64,000 bases of DNA from Phocoena phocoena (Eukaryota; Chordata; Mammalia; Artiodactyla; Phocoenidae): the NCBI RefSeq assembly GCF_963924675.1, contig NC_089238.1, forward strand, positions 28,935,815 through 28,999,814, given 5' to 3'. The notes under the pieces are model-generated. The model searched no databases, was not told the origin of the DNA, and worked only from the letters and a program-made list of their open reading frames with translations. Made by a program: the position numbers and the translations under genes. Below, in pieces: positions 1 to 11,640 of the stretch (its first letter is position 1; each line of letters opens with the position of its first letter).

Positions 1-370
1 CTGTTGTTGCGTCTTAGTGTATGGCGACACATTTTAGTTGCTTTGAAAAGGTATGTGATGGGGTTGACTAAACACATTTTGCATTTTGAACTCATGTTTT
101 CCCCTTAGGCTGTTCTCACCACCCCCTTCATTTCTAATAAAATATTTGTTGCTGTGATATCTAAGAACATAAATTATACTGCATTTAATAACCCAGGTTC
201 TTGGTCTTGGAGATGACAGAGAGGAAAAGTGACTTCTCTTTTTGCCAGTCATGTTTGAAGGCTAGGGTTGGATTGGTCTTCCTTTTGAGTCATCCCTGGC
301 CTCTCGGACCATGGTTTCGTCTTCCTAAATTTTCCTGTTCTTCCAAAGTGAGGCACTTCTGAATGGGCAT
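1..370. other. Intron 1, nothing recognised
   Basis: No repeat, gene or conserved motif was recognised in this stretch, which is ordinary A/T-rich intronic sequence. Confidence 0.6.
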
Positions 371-384
371 TTGGGAGATGTAGG

Positions 385-594
385 TTTTTTTGGGTTTTTT
401 TTGCGGTACGCGGGCCTCTCACTGCTGTGGCCTCTCCCGTTGCGGAGCACAGGCTCCGGACGCGCAGGCTCAGCGGCCATGGCTTACCGACCCAGCCGCT
501 CTGCGGCATGTGGGATCTTCCCGTACTGGGGCATGAACCCGTGTCCCCTGCATCGGCAGGCGGACTCTCAACCACTGCGCCACCAGGGAAGCCC
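385..594 (-). mobile_element. Short CHR-type SINE (cetacean, tRNA-derived)
   Basis: A poly-T followed by gcggtacgcgggcctctcac and ending caccagggaagccc is the reverse complement of the short cetacean SINE. It sits in the poly-A (poly-T as read) tail of an older SINE at 595-731. The direct repeats ttgggagatgtag (371-383) and ttgggaaatgtag (732-744) flank the pair, so the older element inserted first and the younger one landed in its tail. Confidence 0.9.
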
Positions 595-731
595 AGGGTT
601 TTTTTTTTTAATACTTTTTTTTCTTTTGGCTGTGCCACGTGGCTTACAGGGTCTTAGCTGCCCAGCCAGGGATCGAACCTGGGCCCCTGGCAGTGAGAGT
701 GCTGAGTCCTAACCACTGGACTGCCAGGGAA
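595..731 (-). mobile_element. Older tRNA-derived SINE
   Basis: A diverged element reads ttggctgtgccacgtggctt and then gatcgaacctgggcccctgg, followed by aaccactggactgccaggga. It matches the older cetartiodactyl tRNA-derived SINE pattern, which lacks the short-form body seen in the neighbouring copy. Its 13-bp target-site duplication (one mismatch) at 371-383 and 732-744 encloses both this copy and the younger SINE. Confidence 0.8.
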
Positions 732-744
732 TTGGGAAATGTAG

Positions 745-1214
745 TTTCAAAAACCACTTCTTATGGTGGATCTTGTCATGGGTTATTTCATTGCAGTAGC
801 TTTCGGTTCTTGTTTTTTTGCTCAGTCCTGCCAATTGGAATTTGATTTGTTGATTACAAAAACAAAATGTACAGAATAGCTCAGAAGAGACTTTGATGTA
901 GATTGGAGCTGTGGTATAGACTTTCTTGAAAGGCATAGGCAAAATAAGAAATAGGGCCGTTGCTTCTGGTCAGGCATTGCAGGGACCCCTGTGAGTGGAG
1001 CAGGGGGGAACTTCCCTCCAGGAAGGGAGTGGGAAGTGAATTCATACTTCCTGTTCGTCCTACAGTCATCTCCACTTCAGTGGATGGCAATTTCATGCTT
1101 CCAGTTGCTCAGGCCAAAAATCTCAGAGACATCCTTGACTCTCCTTTTTATATCCCATGTCTTAACTGTTAGCAAATTGTCCCCTCTGTCTTCAAAGTGT
1201 ATGTAGAATCCAGC
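745..1214. other. Intron 1, nothing recognised
   Basis: This stretch is unassigned. Short frames cross both strands without resemblance to known proteins. Confidence 0.6.
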
Positions 1215-1407
1215 CACTTCTCACAACCCCTGCCTCTGCCATTCTTCTCCAGGCTACTAGCATCTCTCTCCTGGATCCTTGCCATGGCTTCCTAAGTAGT
1301 CTCCCTGCATCTTGCCTTGCCTCTCTCTATGTGCAGCAACCAAAGCAAGTATTTAAAAAAAAAATTCACATCATTCCTCTGCTCAAACCTTTTTATGGTT
1401 TCTCATA
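1215..1407 (+). mobile_element. L2 relic, upstream part
   Basis: Diverged L2-type sequence with pyrimidine-rich text (ctcctggatccttgccatgg) is followed by the start of an L1 insertion. It appears to resume at 1968. Confidence 0.5.
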
Positions 1408-1967
1408 ATGTTATAATCCAGCAGCTCCACTCCTAGTTACCCAAGATACACGGAAATGTATGTCCGTACAAAACTCACACATGCAAGTTCATAGCAGCAT
1501 CACTCATAATGCCAAAAATGCCAATATGCCCAAAAGTGGAAACAACCCAAATGTCTATCAGTGATAAATGGATAATCAAAATGTGGTATATCCATACAGT
1601 GGAATATTTAGCAGTAAAAAGATGAAGTACTGACACATACTACAAATGCATGAATTTTGAAAACATTATGCTAAGTGAAAGAAGCCAGTGACAAAAAGCC
1701 ACATATTATATGATTTCATATCCAGAATAAGCAAATCCATAGAGACAGAAAGTAGATTAGTGGTTGCCAGGGGCTGGAGAGAGAGGAATGAGGAGTGTCT
1801 GCTAATGGTACAGGGTTTCTTTTTGGTGTAATGAAAATATTCTGAAATTAAGCTGTGGTGATGATCGCATAACTCTGTGCATATACATTCTGAATTATAA
1901 ACTCTAAAAGGGCAAATTATATGGTATGTGAATTACATCTCAATGAAACTGCTATTAAAAAAAAAAA
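1408..1967 (+). mobile_element. Old L1 3' end inserted in L2
   Basis: This sequence reads in the sense of an L1 3' end: catagcagcatcactcataa, then atggataatcaaaatgtggt, then ggttgccaggggctggagag, ending in a poly-A run at about 1954-1967. It splits the L2 relic on either side. Confidence 0.8.
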
Positions 1968-2400
1968 GAAAAACAACCACAAACCCTTCTGGCTTTCCGT
2001 ATGATGTGTCCCCCTTCCATCCTGTTGTTAGACAAGGCAACTGCTTCCTGCCTCAGGGCCTTTGTACTTGCGGTTCCCTCTTAGAACTTTCTTCCCTCAG
2101 GTATTTGCATGGCTGGTTACCTCACTTCCTTTTGGTCTCTATTTAAGCTTTACATTCTCAGGAGGCTTTCCCTGATTACCCTAAAATAGCACTGTCCATC
2201 TCATTGCCTGATGGCCTTCTTTATGCCTTTACCCTGTCTTATTTTTCTTGATGTCCTTATCATCATCTGATATAGTATATATTTTCTTGTTTGTTTTTTT
2301 GTCTACCTTCCTCTATTAGAATGTGAACTCCAGGAGACAGTGACTTTGCTTTTGTTCATTACTGTATCTGCAGCAATGTAGTTCAGATCTCTTTTCACCA
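1968..2400 (+). mobile_element. L2 relic, downstream part
   Basis: The text cctcagggcctttgtacttg, then aggaggctttccctgattac, then tagaatgtgaactccaggag follows the L2 3' consensus order, ending near the L2 3' terminus. Confidence 0.8.
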
Positions 2401-2636
2401 TTAGCATGAGAAGGAAATGGATTTCTGTGGCAGTGTTTTGGGAATAGACTATATTTGTACGGAGTATTCAGTGTATCTATCTGGTACAATGTTCGAAGTC
2501 AACAGCCTGGAAACAGTTTCTATGGGAAAGGTAATTTTGGGTCAGAGGGTAGAATGGAACTCCTCAAAGGTATTGTCAGATAACTCTTTCTATAGATGGG
2601 TAAGTTTTCCTACCTTCTTAAAAAATTATTTGCATT

Positions 2637-2688
2637 ATGCTAATATATTACATAGAGTATGCTAATATATTACGTAGAGTGTGCTAAT
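2637..2688. repeat. 22-bp tandem repeat, 2.4 copies
   Basis: The unit atgctaatatattac plus (a/g)tagagt occurs at 2637-2658 and 2659-2680, with a partial third copy (gtgctaat) to 2688. Copies 1 and 2 differ at one base. Confidence 0.9.
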
Positions 2689-5069
2689 TTTTGTATCTGC
2701 CTTATGGGTTCAAGGCCTTTGGTTTTATTTGGTCTTAATTTCCTACCCCTCTGCTGTCTTTTCCAGAGGTGGAGAAAAAAGAAAAGAAAAGAACATATGT
2801 GTGTTTTAAAAAGCAAGTATTTAGTTTGAGAGGCCTTCAAAATTCCATATCTTCTATTCCTGTTTCCTTTTCGTACTTTCAAGCTTAGGTTAAAGGTATC
2901 GCCAGTTGCCCGAACTCTGCAACTTAAAAGGCACAAGTCACTAGATGGCACTGAAGCATCGTTTCTTCACATAGCAGAGTCCTGGAACCCTTGTGTTATT
3001 GCTTCAGCCGACTGGCTTTCTAGGTGTCAGGGAAATTGTTTTATTGGTAGAGGGCATAGTTTAATATATTCATCTCCACCCCTAGGCAGCTATTTAATAC
3101 CCTGAAACATGGCCCTCTTGTGGCCATGGCCTGTTAACTATGCTTATTTGGTATAATAATTAGCAGAATTTCTCACTAACAGGGGTACTTACCAACACCT
3201 CACATCTTCCCTGTACGTGATGGATTGTACATTCTGCGGGAAAAGTTGGGAAGGTCAAAGCTTAACCTCTTTCTAACAGGGCTACTTTCTGCACATTTGC
3301 TCAGAATCGGTTTATATTAACTTGCTTTTGAGCTTCTTCATACCGGAGGTGTGAGTAAGGTAAACATATTTGAGCTTTTGTGTAATAGCCCAGTGACGGT
3401 TTGTAAACACAACACTGTTAATTTTCCAACTCTTAGAATGATAGGAAAATAAATGAATAGCAGCCTGAATGGTTGGATGACACTCGCTACCCAGACTGTG
3501 TGTGTTGGAAGTGTGTCATAGGAACAGTGGGTCTGCCACAGACACCACATTTTAGGTTAAAATTGGAGAAGAAAATTACACATGGGATTTTAATTTTTTC
3601 CATGGTTGTAAGTTAGGCCCCATTGAATTCTCTGCGGTTTTACAAGCCCTCTTAGGCTCCTAATATTTCCACACCAACAATTTTAACATTTACTTTAGGA
3701 CATGGTTAGAGTTAACTGACAGAAGACCAAACAAGAGAAAATAGGTTGAAAGCAGGAAATACTTTAGTTGGACCAATAACTTACCACCTCTCTGACCTTA
3801 GGCAGATCGTTTACCTTCTCTGTGCTTTGGTTCTCTCAATTTTTTAAAATTAAGTTGATGATACCCACCCTTTTGGTATCCTCTGCCAGGTAAAATGAAG
3901 TGAAAACTCCTCAAAATGCCTTTACTCATATTCGAAGCTCCAGATAAATGTAAGATGTTGATGTAATTCCTTAAGAAAGCTAAGAGGATTTTTCTTTGTT
4001 GATTCCCAAGATGAGTTGTGGAAACCTTAGAGACTGGATTAACATAGTCTGGGGTCTCTGACTGCTGCATCTGTGCAGGTAATACCTAGTTTCTGTGCTC
4101 TGTCTGGCTTTGTTCCCAAGTTTTACTTACATTTTTAAAACTATGTATCAAATACTTCCACTTAGTTGTTCTGCCCTTATTTAAACCCACTTAATGTGTC
4201 TGCATTTAGTTGCAGGAAGCAGAAATCATGTAAGATAGGGAAATAGATTCTCACAAAGTCATTGAGAGGACCAGAGAAATGGAAGGCTGAACCTCTGGAG
4301 GTGGCCTTCTGAAATAGACTGGCCTGCCAGGTGGACTGCTAATCTGTCACACTCAAGAAGGCCAGGGATCAGGAAGCCATTGGATAACCTCAAAGCTATT
4401 GGCCAGATCCTGGAATGCTGTTGCAGAAATCTTCAATGTTTCCACGACTGTGTAGCCTACAGAAAGAGTCAAAACAGCAAGAAGATGGCCTCCATTTTAT
4501 TTCTGCCTTCTAAATCTCATATGGAGCCTTGTAACTGGTAGAGCCGTATCTTCATCCAGCACCCCTGGCTGCAAAGGGGAAATGTAGTTTTTAGCTTTCC
4601 ATCCTCTGCAGCATAGGAAGGCACCATGATAGGAGATTGGAAGGCTGCTGAGTGCCAGTCCATCATATCCATACCCCTCTCCCTCGGCAGGTTTAAAATC
4701 TCATCTCTTTACCTCCAAATCAGTATTTCATTTATAGCCTAGCACAGCAAGAAGTTTAGTAGGCCTTCAGTAGATGTGTTGTTAGTGACCTTGACTTCTT
4801 TATTTCTGTGTATGGTCCCACCTTTTTTTACACTCTTTGGCACCAGATTAGGTTCCAGATTTACCTACCTCGATGTAGCTCTTGGTGCTTTTTCATTTCC
4901 ATCGCCATCTCCTTGTTCAAGCCCAGCTCATGTCTGTCTGTGCTTTTTAGTCTCCTTATCTGGCGCCCCAGCCTCTTGTCTTGGTTTCTTTTAACTAGAC
5001 CGTATTATTAATAGATTAACGTTTAAAAAACAAAACAGCAAATAAAATAGCACACTTCCATTGTGTTCC
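2689..5069. other. Intron 1, largely unassigned
   Basis: About 2.4 kb without a confidently recognised repeat or gene. Weak L2-tail-like wording near 4650-4790 is too diverged to call. Confidence 0.5.
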
Positions 5070-5407
5070 TGTCCTTCTCAAAAGCCTTTTTGTGGCTCCT
5101 CATTACATGTAGGATAGACCAGCTGGCCTGACTTTCAGGACCTTCCATAATCTGGGTACAATCTATCATTCTAATGTCATCTTCCATTTTCCCCCTGTTG
5201 AAATGGAATTTTAGCCAAAAGGTCCAATTACTGATGTCTGAGAATCCTGTCCTTTACTAATTTTTCAGCTTTGCCACGCTTAGTACCTGTATTTAATTTT
5301 CTACTTTCTTCTTCCCATTTGTTCATGCCCTTGGTCATGTTGGTGTGTATTTTTTTTATGTTTTATTTTGTCCTTTCTTCACACTTACATAGCACAGTTT
5401 ACTTGGG

Positions 5408-5437
<30 letters not shown>
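5070..5437 (+). mobile_element. Diverged L2 relic ending in poly-T tract
   Basis: The order aagcctttttgtggctcctc, attacatgtaggatagacca, then accttccataatctgggtac matches the L2 body in + orientation. A 29-base T run follows at 5409-5437. Confidence 0.55.
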
Positions 5438-5440
<3 letters not shown>

Positions 5441-6082
5441 GGTATTGTTAGTTTTCTTTTTGTGAACGTATATATCCTCTTTTTTTTTTTTTTCCATGTA
5501 GACAGTATAAATATTTGTTATGGATTGATTGACTTGTTGATTCTTAATGGTTTAGACATTTACTTGTCTGGGAAAAGGGGGATGGTGAAGGGTTAGTGTG
5601 GGGGCTGAAGCAGAGCTCTAGCTGTGTGATTTTGTGCTTTTGATTTCCTGTGAAAGGACAAATTAACTATTTGCTTTGAGCAGGCTAATGCTGTGTTTTG
5701 TGGATTTAATGTTTGAAAAGGGCCCTTGGCTGGAAAGCCCTGGAGCTCTTTCTCCCTGTTTGCCAGGCTGGATGAGCTCCATGTCTATACCACTGCATGG
5801 CAGTTTGCTTAACAGGGGGTTGTGAAATAGCAATGGAATTTATCTGTGGTTTCTTGCCAGAGAGTAGGAGGAGGAGAGGATTTGGAGTAAATCAGACATG
5901 CAAATTAGCAAGGCCCATGGGCCTTAAGTAACTTGCACAATAGAGTCCAAAGAAATTCAGTTTGTCTTCTTTCTGCCTTTTGTTTGTGCAGGGTGTGTGT
6001 GTGTGAAAAAGGCAGCTATTATATATTTGTTCTAAGCCAAAAATTCTTAACTTACTGGCTTCAGGAGCCTTTTAGACTTATA
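5438..6082. other. Intron 1, nothing recognised
   Basis: This stretch is unassigned, apart from a second short T run (about 5480-5493) and a short GT run near 5993-6003. Confidence 0.55.
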
Positions 6083-6300
6083 TAGTCGTCCCTCAGTATC
6101 TGTGGGGGATTGGTTCCAGGGCCCCCTGCAGGTACCAAAATCCAAGGATGCTCAAGTCTTTATATAAAATGGCGTAGGTTTTGTATATAACCTACAAATT
6201 TGGCTTTTTGGAACTTTCTGGAATTTTTCCCCCCTGAACGGTTTTGATCTGTGGTTGAATCTGCGGATGCAGAACCCATGGATATGGAGGGCTGAATTTA
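6083..6300 (+). mobile_element. Non-autonomous Tigger-related DNA transposon
   Basis: The left end tagtcgtccctcagtatctg and the right-end text ggatatggagggctg are imperfect inverted repeats typical of Tigger-derived MITEs. The internal text tatataaaatggcgtaggtt is also typical. The left end is next to a TA dinucleotide. Confidence 0.8.
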
Positions 6301-7127
6301 CTGCTAAAAATTGTTGAAGACCCCAAAAAGCTTTTGTTTACATGGGCTATATCTATTGATATTTACCATATTAGGAACTAAAATTGAAAAATATAGACAT
6401 ATTTATTAATTCATTAAAAATAGCAAAAAAAGTCCACCACATGTTAACCTAAATAATATTTTAATGAAAAATACATATTTCCAATACAAAAAATTAGCAA
6501 GAAGAGTGGCATTGTTTTATATTTTTGCAAATCTCTTTAATGTCTAGCTTAATAGAAGCTGGCTTCTCATTAGGTGTATTTTGTTGCAGTGTGTTGGTTT
6601 GGTTGAAGTATATGAACAAAATCCAGCCTTACAGAGACACTGATGGAAAGGGGAGTATATTAACTGCTTCTTCAGCTATGAAATGTAAATATTCCTCTTT
6701 GATATTACACCAAAATTCAACAAGTCATAGTTTCGTAAAGGTTATTTGCAGCGTAGAGTCTGAGACCATATCAATTATCTTTTCCTCCTCTGTTATATTG
6801 CCTGTTGATCTATTTCACACTTTGGATGGATCTCTTCCTCATGCATGATTTTGTAACATCAGGCTTTAGTCAGCTGGAAAATTACTGGTTCACTAAATTA
6901 TGCAGATCTTGCACATGTGGACACATTTCATTATACAATGTCAAAAGTCACATTCATTAATATCACCATTGATCTTATCAGAAAAGTCCTTAAGTATTAG
7001 GAAGTTGTCAAGGGCAAGGTGAGAAATACAGATTTTCAAAATTTCCAATTTTTGCTTGAAAACTCAAATTTCATCATTGGCAGCAAATATGGCCAGTTGA
7101 AATGACAGGTTCACTTCATTAATTTTT
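6301..7127. mobile_element. Old A/T-rich interspersed repeat, family not assigned
   Basis: The wording (aaaagcttttgtttacatgg, then tttgcaaatctctttaatgt, then cttgcacatgtggacacatt) is familiar from other mammalian genomes, so this looks like an ancient repeat, but I cannot name the family. A 107-codon open frame at 6525-6848 shows no known domain. The same element probably continues after the SINE, to about 7970. Confidence 0.4.
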
Positions 7128-7392
7128 TTAAATTAATTAATTTATTTTTGGCTGCGTTGGGTCTTTGTTGCTGCACGCCGGCTTTCTCTAGTTGGTGGCG
7201 AGCGGGGGCTACTCCTCGTTGCGGCGCACGGGCTACTCATTGCGGTGGCTTCTCTTGTTGCGGAACACGGGCTCTAGAACGTGTGGGCTTAGTTGCTCCG
7301 TGGCATGTGGGATCCTCCTGGACCAGGGTTCGAACCCGTGTCTCCTGCATTGGCAGGTGGATTCTCAACCACTGCGCCACCAGGGAAGTCCC
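7128..7392 (-). mobile_element. Long CHR-type SINE
   Basis: This is the reverse complement of the long cetacean SINE: ttggctgcgttgggtctttg at its 3' side and caccactgcg-type wording ending ccaccagggaagtccc at the tRNA-like head. Target-site copies tcacttcattaattttt (7111-7127) and tcgcttcatttattttt (7393-7409) differ at two positions, so this is an older insertion than the short-form copies. Confidence 0.9.
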
Positions 7393-7409
7393 TCGCTTCA
7401 TTTATTTTT

Positions 7410-7970
7410 GAGAAAATGTTTGCTGGATTATAAAGTCTGACTAACCATGTTTTGTTTGTCAGTCATTTTCTCAAGTAAAAATGGTGTTCCATGAAAAAAG
7501 TGGCTAGTTTATTAGTCCATGACTCAAATAATCACACGAGTACTTTTCTTTGAGACAACCATTTTACTTTGAAGTGCTTCTGTATACTTCCCATTTTGTC
7601 ACACAGAATACTAAAAAGAAAGACAGCATACTTCACATATGAGTTTTAATAAAGTTAATATTTTCTTAGTGCTTCATCAGGGGCATTCTCAAGTGAAACT
7701 AGCTCTCTTTTCTCTTCTTACTGGACTGCATGGTGTGGAGAATACAGTGATTACCAGTGCAGTTTGGTGCTCTTGGCTTGATTTGTGCTAAGGTACCTGT
7801 AGCATTACTCACCGTTCTTTTGAACCATCTGTGCAAACGTCAACACAGTGAAAAAAGCAAATGATAGTATTATGAAAATAGTATTGATCTTGCGGATCTT
7901 TTGTTGAACCATTGTGCTAGAGCAGTTAGAAGATTTGAATGGTTAAAAATTCAAAGAACGGAATAAGAAT
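7410..7970. other. Intron 1, A/T-rich, probably old repeat continuing
   Basis: This is probably the continuation of the unassigned repeat upstream of the SINE. Nothing else was recognised. Confidence 0.35.
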
Positions 7971-7983
7971 TTTATGGGTTTTA

Positions 7984-8339
7984 TTGTTTTTAAATTTTAT
8001 TTATTAATTTATTTTTGGATGCGCTGGGTCTTCATTGCTGCGCATGGGCTTCTCTCTAGTTGTGGCCAGTGGGGGCTACTCTTCATTGTGGTGCGCTGGC
8101 TTCTCATTGCGGTGGCTTCTCTTGTTGCGGAGCGCCGGCTCTAGGCGTGGGCTTCGGTAGTGGTGGCATGTGGGGTCCGTAGTTGTGGCTCATGGGCTCT
8201 AGAGCGTAGGCTCAGTAGTTGTGGCTCACGGGCTTAGTTGTTCCATGGCATGTGGGACCTTCCTGGACCAGGGCTCGAACCTGTGTCCCCTGCATTGGCA
8301 GGCGGATTCTCAACCACTGCGCCACCAGGGAAGTCCCAC
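7984..8339 (-). mobile_element. Long CHR-type SINE
   Basis: A 356-bp long-form copy in reverse orientation, including the extra middle segment (gtggctcatgggctctagag). Target-site duplication tttatgggtttta is perfect at 7971-7983 and 8340-8352. Confidence 0.93.
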
Positions 8340-8352
8340 TTTATGGGTTTTA

Positions 8353-9359
8353 GCTTCAAGGTTAATTTCTTCTCCATTCTGGAGCTTTGCCTGAGTGAGG
8401 CAATGCAGAGGAGAAAATTTCTCTCCTCTTCTGGGCTTGCTTTCAGCCGAGGGTTTAATTCCTGGAGCTTGAGTTTTTTGAGTTTAGGAAGCACAGGGAG
8501 ATTCTCTATTTTCGGTGATTAGTAATGTTTACCTTAAATCAGTTGGTTGTGGTTTTTGTTGTTGTTAGAGAAAAATATATAATAAGTGCTATGTTTGAGA
8601 TGACTGAGATCACCATAGGACTGCCTGTTTGGGACATTTTTGAGGCAAGGCTTCTCTAAAAAGAACCTATTTTGGGCAACATCTGAAAATTATTTCAGTC
8701 AGTTGACCTCATTGACAAGCTTCTGACTGTTGTATTAGCTTGTTTGCTTCTTTCTTTTCTTTTTTTTTTTTTTAATACTTGGAAGGTAATCTTTCTGCTT
8801 CTTGAATTGCTATCAGGCTGTCAGATCTCGAAAATAGCATCATCCCATCGCTGTGGTGAATATAGCCTACACTTGAGACAGCAATGAACCGATCCTGTAA
8901 TAGAAGAATCCCAATTTTCCAGTTTCTTTTTTTCCTTTTTTTTTTTTTTTTAACTTCTTGGGTGGTTGGGGCACATTATTGAGACAATTATTACATTTAC
9001 TCAAGAGTTTGTCTTTTCTATTAAAAAAAAATTCCGTCTAAGTGCCTCACGGTGAAGAGGAGGAGATTGTGTAACTGGAGTCTCCTCTTAACTGGTCTTT
9101 ATTGTTGAAGAAGACTAGTTCCTTTGTGTTTCAGCTTGGCACACAGAAACAGTTTTAATTTAACAGTCCAGCTCCTTTAATAGATCAATTCTCCATTGTG
9201 TTTTGAACTTGGTGCATTCCCAGGGTACTCTCTGAGCTATGGGCTTCTTTGGAGAAATTGGGGCGGGGGAATCAGGGAGGCTTAGTCATTTGGGGTATGA
9301 TTTATAGTTTTATCCCAAGCCTCTTACTCATTACTGTTAGACAGGGAAGGTAATTAACG
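8353..9359. other. Intron 1, non-repetitive block
   Basis: Apart from two T runs (about 8758-8775 and 8934-8952) nothing repetitive is recognised. It contains the probable rs17817449-orthologous site at 9151. Confidence 0.5.
9125..9185 (+). promoter_or_regulatory. Probable conserved segment orthologous to human rs17817449
   Basis: The run tcagcttggcacacagaaac, then a at 9151, then gttttaatttaacagtccag resembles my recollection of the rs17817449 flanks. The order and spacing relative to the 11673 site (2.5 kb here, about 2.9 kb in human) agree. The base A at 9151 is neither human allele (T/G) if my memory of the alleles is right. Recall is less certain than for the other two sites. Confidence 0.5.
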
Positions 9360-9389
9360 TATGCAAATGTCTGCTGTGTGTCTGATACT

Positions 9390-10004
9390 CTACTAGGTGT
9401 TCTGTCCATCCTCATCTAATCCTCATGGCGTCTCTCTGATACATCCTGAGCTTGTGCGCTTTTTCCACCTTTATTATTACTACTATAGATCAAGTCATCA
9501 TTTATCTCTTGCTTGGACTTCCATACCCCCAAACTGGTCTCCCCACTTCAACTTTGCACAGCCTTCTCCTTCTCCACACATCAGTTGGACTCAGACTTTA
9601 AAAATGTAAATCAAATTGTGTCACCTCCCCACTTAAAGCCCTTCCATGACTCCCCATTGAGCACAGAGTGAAATCTTTGTGCTCTGACAACGCCCCACGC
9701 CATCTGGCTTCTGCCTGTATCTGAGAACTCATCTACCGCACTCCCCAAACACGTCCACTGTGCTCAGACCTGCTGGGCTTCTTTCTATCCCAGGCTGGTT
9801 GTTCCTCAGGGCCTTTGCACCAGCTGTTCTTCCTGCTTGGAACACTCTCTTTAGATCTTTACTCTGGGCCTGGCTTCTTTTTGTGACTTGTGTCTTACCT
9901 AAAATGACACCTGCTCAGTGTAGCTTCTCTGACCAGCCGAGCTACAGCAACTTCCCTCTATTTGTGTTGTGCATTTTATTTGCGTTAATTTACCTGGTGT
10001 AGGT
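9390..10004 (+). mobile_element. L2 relic
   Basis: The L2 order is clear: cttgcttggacttccatacc, then cttaaagcccttccatgact, then cagggcctttgcaccagctg, then cagtgtagcttctctgacca. Confidence 0.8.
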
Positions 10005-10250
10005 GTAGAATGAGGTTCTGCTGCTGTCAGATGGTCTGGGTTTCAGTCTTGGTTGGCCCTGCCACTCACTGGCTGTGTGACTTTGGGCAAGTTACGTAAC
10101 CTTTTAGTCTTCTCCTCTAGAAAATGGATATAATAATCTTATGTCCCCCCATTATGAGAATTAAATAAGTCAAGACATAATAGTTTCTGACACATTGTAT
10201 ATGCCCAAGAACCGTTAGCTATTATTATTTTAATGTGATTAGTGTTATTA
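10005..10250 (+). mobile_element. MIR SINE
   Basis: The MIR core reads tgtgtgactttgggcaagtt followed by aaaatggatataataatctt. It is in + orientation. Confidence 0.85.
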
Positions 10251-10254
10251 AAAT

Positions 10255-10420
10255 GATTTTATATTTTCTTATTTACTTATTTGGCTATTTTTCTCTTCCA
10301 CTTAGAATATACACTTTATGAAGGAAGGAACCTTATCTGTTACATTTGCAAATGTACCCCTAGAGCTTAGGACAGTGCACGGCACAAGTAGGCACTCACC
10401 AAAAATTTGTTGGTTATTAA
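10255..10420 (+). mobile_element. L2 3' tail
   Basis: Text such as gaaggaaggaaccttatctg followed by gcacaagtaggcactcacca fits the L2 3' end interrupted by the MIR insertion. Confidence 0.6.
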
Positions 10421-11640
10421 AATCTGAAACATCATTATCCCTATTTTAGAGATTGTATAATCAGGGTTCTGACAGGTAAAGTTACCTACCCAAGGTTAAT
10501 CCTGATTCCAAAGACCACGTTCTGTCCATTACACCAAAAAACATTAGTGTATATTTCTTTCCTCCAAATTCTGTCGTGTTTGATACATGATCTTCAGGTT
10601 GCCTTTTTATACATCCTGATATGACTCATGAAATGAAAACAACCGTTTCTGTGAATATGAGGGGTCAAGGCCAAGAGTTAAACCCAGAGGAAAGTTCGGA
10701 AGGTGAGATATACACAAACCCACCAAATTCAAGGGGTGGAAAAAAGTTACCCGACTCCTGCCTTGGGGATGTGCAAGACAGTGACCTTGGGATTGGACCG
10801 CCTGAGGAGATTCATGTGCTTTGACTTCTTCAGGGAAAGAATCTCTGAAATCATAAACCCCTACTTTGGGCTCTTGTACTTCTTTTGTCATCTTATCCTA
10901 GTGGGGCGGAGGCAGAAGTTGAGAAATGGAAATGTTGGCTTCTGCAGCTTCTAGGAAATTGTGGGCCGGGCTCTGCCTTTGCCCCTGACAGAACATGATG
11001 ATGGTCCTTGGGGGCTTCACTGACTCATTCTTTTAAACAGCCTTTTTCTACTTATTTTTATTTTTGGTAAGCCGTGAAAACAGTGTGAGAGTGCCTGACA
11101 CGCAGGAAAAAATACAGACGTTGGCCACGGTCAGATCAAGGTTCAGGTTTCGCTGGGCCGCTTCTGGGCTGCGTCTTGGCACGTTAACTTCTCTAAACCT
11201 CAGTTTCCTTGTTTATATAAAGGGGATTTGCATGACAACTCAAAGAGAGACCTTGCCTCAAGTGTCTCGTGTCTTTCTTCAGTATGGATCATCGACCCTT
11301 TTGAGAATTTAATAAAAGCTATGGATTTTCTCCTTAGAAATATGCCCATACACCCCGAATTTGGCATGTAATTTCGTAGGGTTCATGGAGCCTCTAAACC
11401 CAGGTTAAGCATGTCTGCACCAGACCAGGGTCCTTATGGTTATGGGAAGAGCGTGTGTGCGCACACGCGCTTGCTTTTTTTTCCTTAGGAGCCAGACCAG
11501 TTTGCTTCCTGCGGTCTCTTATTAATGTTTGTTGAATGAGGGAATTTAACTAATTTCTGAATTGTTTAATCACCTTGAGCTTGATATTTGGTTTCCTTTG
11601 CCCTAGGGCCGGTGATAGTGCCAGCTTCATAACTTCGTCT
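10421..11640. other. Intron 1, mostly unassigned
   Basis: Weak MIR-like pieces occur at about 10430-10540 (minus) and 11100-11240 (plus, cctcagtttccttgtttata). The remainder is unassigned. An alternating purine-pyrimidine tract lies at 11451-11470. Confidence 0.45.

Noticed and set aside
1..1000. Site orthologous to human rs1421085 (ARID5B-type motif)
   Set aside because: The remembered flank was not found. By human spacing it would lie about 4 kb upstream of the window start. A partial hit (gattaagtg near 11931) is inside MIR-like text and does not match the flank.
6525..6848. 107-codon frame
   Set aside because: It lies in an A/T-rich stretch that I believe is an ancient repeat; no domain seen.
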